Shown here piece after piece: positions 1 to 9,046 of a stretch of 64,000 bases of DNA. The stretch's first letter is position 1, and each line of letters starts with the position of its first letter. The stretch is from Actinomycetota bacterium (lineage in GTDB: Bacteria > Actinomycetota > Geothermincolia > Geothermincolales > RBG-13-55-18). The notes beneath the pieces are model-generated. The model was given only the letters and a program-made list of their open reading frames with translations, was not told the DNA's origin and searched no databases. Position numbers and translations under genes: made by a program. The DNA is taken from assembly GCA_013178005.1 (NCBI GenBank), contig JABLXL010000004.1, positions 111,053 through 175,052 of the forward strand. Direction: 5' to 3'.

Positions 1-314
1 ATAGTAGCGCAAATTAATGCCGTTGGCAGAGGGCGTGAAGAGAGGCGTTTGAGGCGGGCGCTTGCAGCGATCGCGCCGCCGCTCGCGTTCCATGCCGCGG
101 CGCGGAAAGAGCAATAGCCGGCCCAGGAGGTGGGGGCCCGGAAAGGGGAGAAGCAGGTCGGCGAGGGTCGCCGGCGGTTTGCAATGCGCGTTGAGTGACT
201 CGGATGGGCCTGGCGCCGATGAAGGCGTGAAGCGTTGAATGTCCGGTGATTCCGAAGGGCGGAGACCCGGAGGCATAAGGAAACGAAAGCGAGATCGCCG
301 GGAGGCTGAAGGGG
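1..314. other. Left edge; possible 3' end of an upstream gene
   Basis: On the + strand, frame 1 is open from the window edge to a TAG at 115-117. It would give about 38 residues of an Arg/Ala-rich C-terminus belonging to a gene outside the window. That is too little to identify, and it could be chance in GC-rich DNA. The rest, up to the exporter start at 315, holds a Shine-Dalgarno GGAGG at 301-305 and no other feature I can support. Confidence 0.2.
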
Positions 315-2924
315 ATGAAGAAGGAGCGCGGAGCGAAAAGGTTTTTCTCGCGCCTGGCGAGGCCGGCCGCGAGGTATCCCTGGGCGATGCTGGGCATCAT
401 CGCCGTTATCAGCGTCGCGGCGGTGGTGGGGGCGCTGCGGGTGGAACTGGAGTTCAGCCAGAGGTCCCTCCTGCCCAAGGGCTACCCCTCGGTGGAGACA
501 ATCTCCCAGGTGGAGGACACTTTCGGGGGCATCCAGTACGCCAAGGTGCTGCTCACCGGCGAGGACCTCTCCTCGGCGAGAATCGTGCTTTCCATATACG
601 AATACGAAAGGGACTTGATCGCGAGCGAGGATCCCGCCCTGGGCGGGGATTACGTCCGTCGCGTGGACACCTATATAAGCAACCTGGCGCGCAACCCCCA
701 GGCGCAAGCCCTGCTCGAACTCTACTCGGGCGTGGTCTCCAGCGAGACCAGAGAAGACCTCGCCACAGCCGCGGCCGATTTCCTGGCCTCTCCCGGGGCC
801 GCTTACCTGCGCGATAATCCCCAGGCGAAGCCGCTCTTCGACCTCCTGGAAAGGGCGGCCGGCGCGCCTTCGCAGGCGCTTAAAGGTACCCTGGAGTCCG
901 CCCTGGGCGCAGCGGTGGAAGAAGCTGTAAAACAATATCTCGCTTCCCCCGGCGGCGACTTCGTCCTCGGCAAGAACGTGACCAAGGAGATGGACGCCGC
1001 GCTCATCGACATCCAGGTGAGGCCGGACCTGCCGCAACCGCAGGCGCTGGCATACGCCGAACGGCTCAAGGGGTTCACGGACGATTTCTTCGCGGCATCG
1101 GGGTTGACTCCGGAGATGAGCGGGGAAACCCTTATCATAGGCGACATACAGGACATGTCCATGCGGGACGCGGTCATCCTGGGCGCTGCCGCGCTGGCAT
1201 TTATCGTGCTGGTGCTCTTCCTGACCTTCCGCAAGGCGTTGGACGTGGTGCTGACCCTGGCGGTGGTGCTGCTCTCGACCCTGTGGGTCTTCGGGCTCAT
1301 GGGATTCGCCGGCGTCCGATTCACCATCATGGGCATCGCCATCATACCCCTCCTACTCGGCATCGACATCGCCTATTCCATACATATCCTCACGCGTTAC
1401 TACGAGGAGCGGGACAAGGGGGCGGGGGCGGCGGAATGCGCCGTGGGGTCGGTCAGCACCGTTGGGGTGGCCGTTTTCCTGGCGGCGGCCACCACCATGT
1501 TCGGGTTTCTCTCCTTTTCTATCTCCGACCTTCCTCCCATCGTGGATTTCGGGTGGCTATGCCTGGCGGGCGTGTTCTTCGGGTTCGCTCTTTCCGTCAC
1601 CCTCCTCCCCGCGGCCCTGGTGATCAGGGACCGGCGCCGCAAGCCCGTCGAGCGCAGGAGGGTTGAGTCGCACCGCCTCATGGACTGGCTCGACCGGGGG
1701 CTGGCGCGCCTTTCCCTACTGGCCGAAAGGCATCGCAAGGTGGTCTGGGCGGGAACGCTGGTGCTGGTGGCGGGATGCATGGCCCTGGCCTCAGGCCTGT
1801 CCACCTCCGCCGATATAAGGACCTTCGTGCCCCAGGATCTGCCGGCCTATGAGGTGTTCGGGCGTATCGAGGGATTCTTCGGGGGACAGGACAAGGCGGT
1901 GGCGCTGGTGGAGGGCGAGGACCTGCTCTCCCCGGAAGGCCTGCGGCTCATGGATCAGTTCGGCGAGAAGGTGCTCACCGATCCACGCAACCTCACCCCT
2001 TCGGGAGAGGAGCGCTATTTCAAGACCGGGCGCATGACCAGCCTCCCCGGGCTTTTCAAGGCCGTTTACGGCGCCCTGCCCTCATCGGAGAGGGAGGCGG
2101 AGGAAGGGCTGCGCGCCATAGGGGAGGAATACGGCTTCGACACCGCGGCCCTGATCACCGGCGACGGCACGAGCTCGCTGGTGGTCTTCGACGTGCTCTT
2201 CGTGGACGAGGAGGGGGAGAAGGAGATGGCGGCGATACTGTCCGACGCCGCCGCGTCCATCTCGGGGATGGAACAGGGATTGTCCGTCAGGGTGACGGGG
2301 ATGCCACTCATCGTCGCCGACACCATGGACAAGCTTTTTTCCACCCAGCTCGAGACGGGAGGGTTGGCCCTCGTTCTCTGCGCCCTGCTGGTGATGGCCA
2401 TCTTCCAGTCCTTCTCATACGGGCTGGCCGCCACATCGGTGGTTTTTCTCGCCATCGTCCTCGAGCTGGGGATCCTGCGCCTCATGGGATGGCCGCTGGA
2501 TATCATGACGGTGATGATCGCCTCCATGGTCATCGGCGCGGGGATCGATTTCGGCATCCATGTGGCGCACCGCTTCCAGGAGGAGACGGAAGATAACGGG
2601 CTGGCACCGGAGGAGGCCATCAACTCCACCGTGCGCAACGTGGGCAACGCCCTCATCTCCGCCGCCGTGACCACGTGCGGGGCTTTCCTCATCCTGTCCA
2701 TTTCCAGCCTCTCGACCCTGCGCAGGTTCGGGGTCATCACCGCCATAGCCCTGGCCAGCGCGTGCTTCGCCGCCCTCGTCCTGGAGCCCACCTTCCTGGC
2801 GTCCATCGCCCTGCGCAAGCACAGGAACAGAAAGAATGACGAGAAGAAGGGCATGGCCGGGGAGGGCGTCCAGGCTACAAGGCGCGGGGAAAGCCTGCGC
2901 CGGTTGGGAGAGAAGAGATCCTAG
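315..2924 (+). CDS. MMPL/RND-superfamily exporter
   Basis: An 869-residue inner-membrane protein with the duplicated RND/MMPL layout. A first helix lies near residues 23-42, followed by a large outer loop to about 280 and a helix block from about 282 to 440. A cytoplasmic Arg-rich linker follows, then a helix near 476-495, a second outer loop, and a last helix block from about 681 to 845. The family uses the proton gradient to export lipids, hopanoids or other hydrophobic compounds; the substrate here cannot be read from sequence. The start is supported by GGAGG at 301-305, nine bases upstream. The protein ends in a short charged tail. It stands alone, with no membrane-fusion or outer-membrane partner nearby, which fits MMPL rather than tripartite RND systems. 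It is intact, with no frameshift. Confidence 0.85.
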   Translation: MKKERGAKRFFSRLARPAARYPWAMLGIIAVISVAAVVGALRVELEFSQRSLLPKGYPSVETISQVEDTFGGIQYAKVLLTGEDLSSARIVLSIYEYERDLIASEDPALGGDYVRRVDTYISNLARNPQAQALLELYSGVVSSETREDLATAAADFLASPGAAYLRDNPQAKPLFDLLERAAGAPSQALKGTLESALGAAVEEAVKQYLASPGGDFVLGKNVTKEMDAALIDIQVRPDLPQPQALAYAERLKGFTDDFFAASGLTPEMSGETLIIGDIQDMSMRDAVILGAAALAFIVLVLFLTFRKALDVVLTLAVVLLSTLWVFGLMGFAGVRFTIMGIAIIPLLLGIDIAYSIHILTRYYEERDKGAGAAECAVGSVSTVGVAVFLAAATTMFGFLSFSISDLPPIVDFGWLCLAGVFFGFALSVTLLPAALVIRDRRRKPVERRRVESHRLMDWLDRGLARLSLLAERHRKVVWAGTLVLVAGCMALASGLSTSADIRTFVPQDLPAYEVFGRIEGFFGGQDKAVALVEGEDLLSPEGLRLMDQFGEKVLTDPRNLTPSGEERYFKTGRMTSLPGLFKAVYGALPSSEREAEEGLRAIGEEYGFDTAALITGDGTSSLVVFDVLFVDEEGEKEMAAILSDAAASISGMEQGLSVRVTGMPLIVADTMDKLFSTQLETGGLALVLCALLVMAIFQSFSYGLAATSVVFLAIVLELGILRLMGWPLDIMTVMIASMVIGAGIDFGIHVAHRFQEETEDNGLAPEEAINSTVRNVGNALISAAVTTCGAFLILSISSLSTLRRFGVITAIALASACFAALVLEPTFLASIALRKHRNRKNDEKKGMAGEGVQATRRGESLRRLGEKRS

Positions 2925-3240
2925 CCGGAAAGGCCCTTTCGCGGGAAAAGCCTGCATCCATTTTATGCCTTGGGTTGAACAGGAAAACGGGGAGCTCTTG
3001 CGAGGGAGATCCAGTGGTTTAGAAAACCCGTCCCGGGAAGGGGACCGGACTTTGAAGACCGTCGAGTCGATGCTGCCAGGAAGGCCGAGACTCGAATACC
3101 GGCAACTTGACGATATCAATAGAAAGACAGCTATCCCGAAGCAAGAAGAGGCTCCTCGGAAATCCGTTCCCGCGGTAGACCGGATCTTGGGTGGCGGGAA
3201 CTTACCCGATTTCAAAGTGATTGCCTGCGACGCGGGGCCC
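2925..3240. other. Intergenic, convergent gene ends
   Basis: This is a 316-base gap between two genes that end toward each other. I see no RNA gene and no strong hairpin-plus-T terminator. A 15-base stretch at 2941-2955 matches the exporter coding sequence at 2884-2898 with one mismatch, and continues in the same frame to a stop after 11 codons. It may be a weak tail echo like the clearer ones elsewhere in this window. Confidence 0.4.
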
Positions 3241-3909
3241 TTAGCGCGGTTCGTTTTCTCCGCGCTCCTTCCTATGCATCCATTCCAGAAATATGCTGTT
3301 GGGCAGGAGAAGCAGGTAAACGTACGGCGATGCCGTCGCGCTTACCGCTGCCACGGCGACGGAGATGAGGAAGATGGCGGCTACGTTGGCATACACGAGA
3401 AGAAGATGCTTGCGCAAGGCGGGGTCGAAATCTTCGTCCAGCAGACGGTTGCCTTTGGATATATATGTCCATAGCAGGAGGAGGCCTAAGCCGGCAAAGG
3501 CCATGTTCAAGTTGTAGAATATCATCGCTGTCTTGCTGCTTGTGTACTCGCTCATGAGGTCCGTGGAAAAGGGCAGCACTACGATGAAAAGAAGAAAGGC
3601 GAGGTTGAGCCACAGGAGACCGGGGCTGGATCGTTTCACGTAATTGAACATGAGGTGGTGGGTCACCCAGAAATAACCGATGATGAGGAAGCTTATCAGA
3701 AATCCCAGGAAATCCGGCCAGAGCTCCCGTAATTTCGCGCCCAGGTCTCCCAAGTCGCTTACCTTGGGCACTTCGAGGGTCAGGATCAACAGGGTAATGG
3801 CGACGGCCATAACGGCGTCGCTGAATCCGTTCAAGCGTTCCAGCTGAAAGAAACCGCTTTCCTCCTCCACGCCTCTTTTCTCTTTGCCCTCTTTGCGCTC
3901 GCTCATCAC
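3241..3909 (-). CDS. TMEM175-family (DUF1211) potassium channel-like protein
   Basis: A 222-residue protein with about six hydrophobic segments. Shortly after a charged N-terminus it carries the family signature, an Arg three residues before Phe-Ser-Asp (RLNGFSDAVMAVAITLLIL), in the first helix. Bacterial TMEM175 proteins are small tetrameric K+-selective channels with one six-helix unit per chain, and the length fits. The start is GTG at 3909 or the following ATG at 3906, with a purine-rich GGAGAGGGAG upstream. It is transcribed leftward and convergent with the exporter. Assignment to the family is firm; channel function is taken from the family. Confidence 0.85.
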   Translation of the reverse strand: MMSERKEGKEKRGVEEESGFFQLERLNGFSDAVMAVAITLLILTLEVPKVSDLGDLGAKLRELWPDFLGFLISFLIIGYFWVTHHLMFNYVKRSSPGLLWLNLAFLLFIVVLPFSTDLMSEYTSSKTAMIFYNLNMAFAGLGLLLLWTYISKGNRLLDEDFDPALRKHLLLVYANVAAIFLISVAVAAVSATASPYVYLLLLPNSIFLEWMHRKERGENEPR

Positions 3910-4109
3910 CCGTTGTCTCCCTCTCCTCCATCCCTATAGTGGTTGTTGTTCCCCACAGCTTATACTTCTATGTCGATCCGCGTTGACCTTGCCGGTCCGC
4001 CATGGGGTTGAGTATCGAAATGGAATGCGGAAAAAGGGAGCCGGACGCCCCTTCGATCACGGATGCGGGCAAGGGTGCCGCATGGAGGTCCGTCGTCGGT
4101 CGGAAATCG

Positions 4110-4643
4110 TCACCCCGATCCCCCTTCTTCCTGGAAGTATTCCGCCTCCCGGAAGCGCATGAGGCGCGCGAGGAGCAGATATGGGAAACTCTGGATGAAG
4201 GTGTTGTAGGCGCGCACCGAGCCGTTGTAGTACTTGCGCGCCGCCGCCAGGTGGTTTTCCACTGTTACCGTTTCCTGGAAGAGACGCCCGAAGGCGGCAT
4301 CGGCCTTGAGATCGGGATAGCTTTCCTTGAGCGCGAACACCTCGGCTAAGGCCGATGCGAGCTCCGTCTCGCGAGCCCCCTTCTCCTTCACGCCGGTGGC
4401 GGATTGGGCTTCCGCCCGCAGGCGGGCGGCTCGCTCCAACACCTGGAGCTCTTGCGTGGCATATCCCTCCGTTGTGGCGACGAGGAGGGGGACGAGCTCA
4501 TGGCGCAGCTTGAGCTGCACGTCTATGTCCTTCCACGCGCGCCGCACCCGGTTGCGCAATTGCACCATGCGATTGAAGACGATGACGGTTGTCACGAGGA
4601 CGAGCGACGCGCCCGCGACGAGTAAATACGCCCAGGTATCCAT
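4110..4643 (-). CDS. lemA: LemA family protein
   Basis: A 177-residue protein with one N-terminal membrane helix (about residues 4-24) followed by a helical, charged domain. It contains LemA hallmarks: the segment NRVRRAWKDIDVQLKLRHEL after the helix, and the C-terminal YYNGSVRAYNTFIQSFPYLL motif. LemA proteins are membrane-anchored helical proteins of unsettled function, often beside peptidase or TPM genes; no such partner is here. I chose the ATG at 4643 over the one at 4652 because a TATAAT element (4651-4656, - strand) overlaps the upstream ATG. Transcription would begin at or next to 4643, making the mRNA leaderless. Confidence 0.9.
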   Translation of the reverse strand: MDTWAYLLVAGASLVLVTTVIVFNRMVQLRNRVRRAWKDIDVQLKLRHELVPLLVATTEGYATQELQVLERAARLRAEAQSATGVKEKGARETELASALAEVFALKESYPDLKADAAFGRLFQETVTVENHLAAARKYYNGSVRAYNTFIQSFPYLLLARLMRFREAEYFQEEGGSG

Positions 4644-4650
4644 GGGAAGC

Positions 4651-4656
4651 ATTATA
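4651..4656 (-). promoter_or_regulatory. -10 element for leaderless lemA
   Basis: Perfect TATAAT on the - strand, then seven bases (GCTTCCC) and the ATG at 4643. There is no Shine-Dalgarno. The geometry puts the transcription start on or beside the start codon. No good -35 is visible 16-18 bases upstream. Confidence 0.6.
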
Positions 4657-4993
4657 TCAATATGTCAGCTCGGGCGATGATGCGAACGTAAATGGCGGAA
4701 TTGGAAGCGGCCCCCCAGCGCGACGTGTCGCCAAACCGGCGTCAAGGGCTCAACGCCGATCGCCGGTCTTTCTCGCCTGGCGCCATGGCTTTCCCGCGAA
4801 CATGATCCCCCTTAAGGCATACGTCGGCTCGCGCTATCTCCGAGCCGGTGTCAAGGGCTCCACGCAAGCCCCCACCCCTCCACCGAACGCCGTTTCCTCC
4901 CATGCACAGGATCCCCGCCCAAACACTTACGCCGCCGGACCGTCGCCGTCCTGATTTATAATGACTTAGGCTTGTTGCTTTGAAGGAGGAGGA
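4657..4993. other. Divergent intergenic region with a 21-bp direct repeat
   Basis: This region lies between lemA (leftward) and the SbcD-like gene (rightward). A 21-base direct repeat occurs at 4736-4756 and 4845-4865 (19/21 identical, 109 bases apart). A TATAAT at 4957-4962 is a probable -10 for the rightward operon. It is followed by the strong Shine-Dalgarno AAGGAGGAGG just before 4994. No other gene is supported. Confidence 0.5.
4957..4962 (+). promoter_or_regulatory. -10 element for the sbcD-sbcC operon
   Basis: Perfect TATAAT 31 bases before the ATG at 4994, leaving room for a short leader carrying AAGGAGGAGG. No convincing -35. Confidence 0.5.
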
Positions 4994-6121
4994 ATGCCGG
5001 GATTAAGGATTCTGCATACCGCGGACGTGCATCTGGGGGCCGCCTTCCGGTTTCTGGGGACGCGCGGCCGCGAGCAGCGCGAGCATCTGAAGGCGACCTT
5101 TTCGCGCGTGGTGGACCTCGCCCTCACCGCGCACGTGGACATGCTGGTCATCGCCGGAGACCTCTTCGATGACTCCTTCCCGCCCCCCGCGCTGGTGGGC
5201 GAGGTTGAGTTCCAGCTCGGACGCCTGGATTCCGAGGGCATCTGGACCTTTATCGTGCCGGGCACCCACGACCGGCCACGGCCCGGCGGAGTATATAGCG
5301 AGGGGGTTTTCTCATCCCTTCCGCACGTGCACGTGTTCCTCGAGCCGGAGATAACCTCGGTGAGGCTGGAGTCACTTGACACGCGGGTCTACGGCTGCGC
5401 GGTGATCCGGGAAGGTCACGATGTCCTGGCCGGTTTCCACGCGCAGGGCGGGGAACGTTGGAAGGTAGGGGTCCTGCACGCCTCCTTCTTGATCCCGGGA
5501 AAGGTGGAGAGGGACGAGATGCTGGTATCGGCCCAGGGCGTCGCTTCCTCCGGCCTGCATTACCTCGCGCTGGGACACTGGCATGCCCGGGGAGATTATT
5601 CCCAGGGGGAGACCGCCGCCTTCTACAGCGGTCCGCCGGAGGCCCTGGAAATGGGCGGGGGAGAAGTCGGGTCCGTACTCATGGTGGAACTGGAGGAAGG
5701 CGCGCCGCCACGGGTGAAACCCATAGCCGTCGGTAAGCGCCGTCTGGTGCGCATGGAGATAGGAGGAGCGGAGGTGGGGGATCCGGCGGGACTCTACTCC
5801 CACCTGCGCCGCCTCGCCGACCTCGACCTCGCGCTGGAGGTGAGGATCAAGGACGCCTGGGGAGATGAGTGGTCCGGATGCGACTGGGAGGCCATGGAGG
5901 AGGAGCTGGCCCCGCTGTTCTTCCACCTCGCCCTGGTATCGGTTCCCGGGGAGGCACCCGCGCTCGACCTGGATGCCTACCCCGAGACCACGGTGATGGG
6001 ACGCTTCATGCGCATAGCCGCTGAGGAGATCGCTTCCAGGGAAGGCGAGGATCTGGAGGTCGCGGAAGAGGCTCTGCGGCTGGGACTGGACGCCTTAAGG
6101 AGGAGGTCGCGCGGGATATGA
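4994..6121 (+). CDS. sbcD: SbcD-like metallophosphoesterase (DNA repair exonuclease subunit)
   Basis: A 375-residue calcineurin-type phosphoesterase of the SbcD/Mre11/YhaO group. It would pair with the SbcC-like ATPase downstream as a nuclease that processes DNA ends. Visible metal motifs are TADVH (D11, H13), AGDLFDD (D56), PGTHD (H92) and GHWH in the middle of the chain. The usual GNH(D/E) motif reads G-T-H-D here: the metal-bridging Asn is replaced by Thr91, which may change activity or be a lineage trait. The start at 4994 follows AAGGAGGAGG. Its TGA (6119-6121) overlaps an ATG in the arrangement ATGA. That junction is partly duplicated 83 bases downstream, at the true start of the next gene. 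Confidence 0.85.
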   Translation: MPGLRILHTADVHLGAAFRFLGTRGREQREHLKATFSRVVDLALTAHVDMLVIAGDLFDDSFPPPALVGEVEFQLGRLDSEGIWTFIVPGTHDRPRPGGVYSEGVFSSLPHVHVFLEPEITSVRLESLDTRVYGCAVIREGHDVLAGFHAQGGERWKVGVLHASFLIPGKVERDEMLVSAQGVASSGLHYLALGHWHARGDYSQGETAAFYSGPPEALEMGGGEVGSVLMVELEEGAPPRVKPIAVGKRRLVRMEIGGAEVGDPAGLYSHLRRLADLDLALEVRIKDAWGDEWSGCDWEAMEEELAPLFFHLALVSVPGEAPALDLDAYPETTVMGRFMRIAAEEIASREGEDLEVAEEALRLGLDALRRRSRGI

Positions 6122-6213
6122 AGATGACCTCTTACCGATGGCCGGAGAGACGATCGGCCGCGCGGAGAGCCAAGGGACCCAAGGGGAGGTCGCTCGGGAC
6201 ATGAAGATCACCT
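6102..6213 (+). repeat. Duplicated sbcD-end/sbcC-start junction
   Basis: Bases 6102-6130 and 6185-6213 are 26/29 identical at an offset of 83. Each copy carries GGAGGTCGC, the sbcD-type tail and stop, and an overlapping ATGA start. Translated tails are RRSRGI-stop in the first copy and GRSLGT-stop in the second. The first ATG (6118) opens only a short dead-end frame; the second (6201) starts the ATPase. Confidence 0.75.
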
Positions 6214-8291
6214 GCATGACCCTGCGCAATTTCCGCCGTTTCCGCGAAGGGCGCCTGGAGCTGGGCGAGGGCATAAACGTGGTCAAGGGGCCGAACGAGT
6301 CCGGGAAATCCACCTTGATGCAGGCCATGATGGCGGCGCTTTTCTGGAAGGCCGACGCCGTGCGCAAGGAGGTAAGGGAGAGCGTCACCTGGGGGGAGAG
6401 CGGCGGATTCGTGCTGGAGCTCGAGGGCGAGGCGGGGGGCAGGGATTTCAGGCTGGTCAAGGACTTCGCGGCAAAGAAGGCCCACCTGGTGTGGGGAGAC
6501 CTCGATACCCACGACCACGCCCGCATCGAGGAGGCGGTGCGCGAATGGCTGGGTTTGGGCTCCGAGGCGGCTTACCGTTCCACCGCGGGCATAAGGCAGG
6601 ACGAAGTCGCGGCCATTGCGGCGGGCAGGAACGAGCTCGGGCGCAGCCTGCATGCCGCCATGAGCGGTTCCGACGGCGGCGTGCCGGCGCTGGAGGCGGT
6701 CAAGGACCTCGAACGCGAGCTGGCGGAGCTTCTGCGGGGCACGCGGGGGACGGCCAAGAACCCCGGGCCGCTGGCGCGGGCGGAAGAGGAAATCGGGGAG
6801 AAAGAGGCGAGAAAAGAGGAGTTGTCCAGGGCGGCGCGGGAGAGGCGCGACGCGCGTCGCCGCCTTGAGGAGATAACCGCTGAGAGCGAGCGGGTGCGGG
6901 ACAGGCTCGAGACCCTGGCGGGCCTTATAGCGGATTCGGAGGAAAGGGCGGATATCGAGGAGGACATAGAGGATTTCCACCGCCGCTACCGGCAATTGGA
7001 ATCCGCCGCTGCCCTGATCGCCGAAGACGCGCGCCTGCGCGAGGAGGAGGAGAAGTTCGCCGGACTGAAAAGCGTGTTGGAGCACAAGCGTGGCGAGCTT
7101 GAGGAGCTGGAGCTGAAGCGCGCGGGGATCGCCGAGGGCGTGGCGGTGCTGGGGAGGCGCCTGGAGGAGGCGCGCCGCGCTCGTTACCGACGGTGGGCGC
7201 CCTATCTCCTCGTCGCCGGGATTACCCTCATCCTCGTGGGGCTCGCCGGCGTCACCCTCTCCCCGTATATGCTGCTGGCATCGGCGGCGGGCGCCGGGCT
7301 GGCGATCGCCGCCCTCTTTCCGGGCGGGTACCTCTCCTTCCTCAGGCGGGGAGGGGAGCTGGATGCCATCCAGGCGCAGATGGAGGAGCTCCAGGCGCGC
7401 GGCGTCGAGGTGGAACGAGGTATCGAAAAGATAACCGCGGCGGCGGGTTGTGGAACCGCCCGCCGGTTCATGGAGATGAAGGTCGCCTACCTGGAGTTGC
7501 TGTCGCGTCGCAAGGAGATCGCGGACAAGCTGGAGGTGCTGGTGCCCGAAGGCGAGATGTCGGCGGTGGAAAAGGAGGCGCGGCGCCTGGCCTCCGAGGT
7601 TAGCCTGCGCGAGAGGCGCTTGAAGGAGCTGCGCGGGCGCACGGTGGAGGGCGCCGGGCTCCAGGAGGCCGTAAGGGAGAGGGATTCCCTGCGCGCGAGG
7701 CTCGACGCCCTCAACGAGGAACGCATACGCCTGGAGGTCATTCTGGGGGAGGAGGGGACCGAAGAGGAGCTGTTGCGTCTGGAAGAAGAGCTGGCGTACC
7801 TGCGCGAGCGTGGTTCGCGACTGGCGCGGCGCGCCGCGGCGCTTGAGTTGGCCCTGTCGTGGTTGGAAAAAGCTGCCAGGGACGTCCTGTCCTCGGTGGC
7901 GCGAAGGCTGGAAGATATGACCGGATCGTACATAAGCCGCATAACCGATGGGCGTTACGAGCGGGTGAGGATGGACGAGGGCGGCCTCGGGATATCGGTG
8001 TGGTCGGAGGAGAAGGGGGATATGGTTCCGCCGGAGGCCTTGAGCCGCGGCACCGTGGACCAGGTTTACCTAGCGACCCGGCTTTCCCTGGTGGAGATCA
8101 TCTGCGGTGATCGGCGCCCTCCCCTGCTTCTGGACGACCCCTTCGTGACCTTCGATCCCCGCCGGCTGGATAGGGCCATGCGGGTGATGAGGGACTTCTC
8201 GCGGGGCAGGCAAACGGTGATCTTCACCTGCGGTGACCATTACGATGCTTACGCCGACCGCATCGTGGAACTTGGCCAGGCGGTATCCTAA
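6201..8291 (+). CDS. sbcC: SbcC/Rad50-like SMC ATPase
   Basis: A 696-residue AAA ATPase of the SbcC/YhaN type. The N-terminus MKITCMTLRNFRRF and the P-loop GPNESGKST (near residues 33-41) form the first half of the ATPase. A long Glu/Arg-rich coiled coil occupies about 190-600. Unusually, it is interrupted by a hydrophobic pair near residues 335-375, which could be membrane-inserted, as in YhaN-type proteins. The C-terminal half carries the signature region ALSRGTVDQVYLATRLSLVE and Walker B LLLDDPFVTFD. I chose ATG 6201 because GGGGAGG (6183-6189) lies 11 bases upstream; the in-frame ATG at 6138 has no such site. It forms an operon with sbcD and probably the short gene downstream. Confidence 0.85.
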   Translation: MKITCMTLRNFRRFREGRLELGEGINVVKGPNESGKSTLMQAMMAALFWKADAVRKEVRESVTWGESGGFVLELEGEAGGRDFRLVKDFAAKKAHLVWGDLDTHDHARIEEAVREWLGLGSEAAYRSTAGIRQDEVAAIAAGRNELGRSLHAAMSGSDGGVPALEAVKDLERELAELLRGTRGTAKNPGPLARAEEEIGEKEARKEELSRAARERRDARRRLEEITAESERVRDRLETLAGLIADSEERADIEEDIEDFHRRYRQLESAAALIAEDARLREEEEKFAGLKSVLEHKRGELEELELKRAGIAEGVAVLGRRLEEARRARYRRWAPYLLVAGITLILVGLAGVTLSPYMLLASAAGAGLAIAALFPGGYLSFLRRGGELDAIQAQMEELQARGVEVERGIEKITAAAGCGTARRFMEMKVAYLELLSRRKEIADKLEVLVPEGEMSAVEKEARRLASEVSLRERRLKELRGRTVEGAGLQEAVRERDSLRARLDALNEERIRLEVILGEEGTEEELLRLEEELAYLRERGSRLARRAAALELALSWLEKAARDVLSSVARRLEDMTGSYISRITDGRYERVRMDEGGLGISVWSEEKGDMVPPEALSRGTVDQVYLATRLSLVEIICGDRRPPLLLDDPFVTFDPRRLDRAMRVMRDFSRGRQTVIFTCGDHYDAYADRIVELGQAVS

Positions 8292-8334
8292 AGAGGTCTT
8301 GGAAAGAGCAGGCTTGGAGGGGGCTGCTTGAGGG

Positions 8335-8856
8335 ATGAGCCTTCGGGAGCGGTTTGAGGATTATCGCGGACGCATAAGGTTCGCCGATCTCGACCTGGCC
8401 TCCCGCACCATGGCCATGTTGTGGCTGGATATCTTCCGGGAGCGCGTTATACGCAATTGCTTTCCTCGCGTGGCCTCCCGCAGCCTGGTGGACGATGTGT
8501 CGGCGGTCATCAACTCGACCTTCCTGGAGGGCTACATACTGGCGCGCGCGGCGCAGGGAGAGGGGCCGGATCAGGTGCTTTTCACTGATCCCGAGAGGCC
8601 TCAGTCGGTGGAGCGGGGAGTGGAGAGGCTGCGGCTCATGTACGAGGAGGAGGTGGTGGGCGCGGCGCCTTTCGCGGACGAACCCATGGGGGTGGAGTCG
8701 CTTGCCGAGTCGCTGGTACGCGAGGCGGCCTACGGGCCGGAGATGATCCGCCTGGAGGAGAGGGAGTTGGTGAAGGTGTACCTCATTTACGCCTTGTGGG
8801 CCGGGTACAAGCTGGCCTGTTTCGAAAGGAGGCTCTGCGGCGGCGGGCGCGCCTGA
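8335..8856 (+). CDS. Conserved-looking protein of unknown function
   Basis: A 173-residue soluble protein, mostly alpha-helical and rich in Leu, Glu and Arg, with no signal peptide and no motif I recognise. It starts at ATG 8335 shortly after the SbcC-like gene, with GAGGGATG-type purines before the start, so it is probably co-transcribed with it. An aromatic, hydrophobic segment near the C-terminus (YLIYALWAGYKLACF) could be a buried helix. A role alongside the nuclease pair is possible only by association. Confidence 0.6.
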   Translation: MSLRERFEDYRGRIRFADLDLASRTMAMLWLDIFRERVIRNCFPRVASRSLVDDVSAVINSTFLEGYILARAAQGEGPDQVLFTDPERPQSVERGVERLRLMYEEEVVGAAPFADEPMGVESLAESLVREAAYGPEMIRLEERELVKVYLIYALWAGYKLACFERRLCGGGRA

Positions 8857-9046
8857 ACTGGGAAAGCGTCTACCCCGACACGTGCGAAAAACGGCTCGGG
8901 CGTTTCCTGGACAGTCTGCGCCGGCACGCGGGTGGCGCATTTCGGAGGCGCCATGGGCATCGGAACGGTCGTGGAAGCGGGTGAAGCCCGGCGGACAGCA
9001 CGGACGCCCGGAAGCGCGTGTAGCGGGCAGGAGAGGAGGTAAGAAG

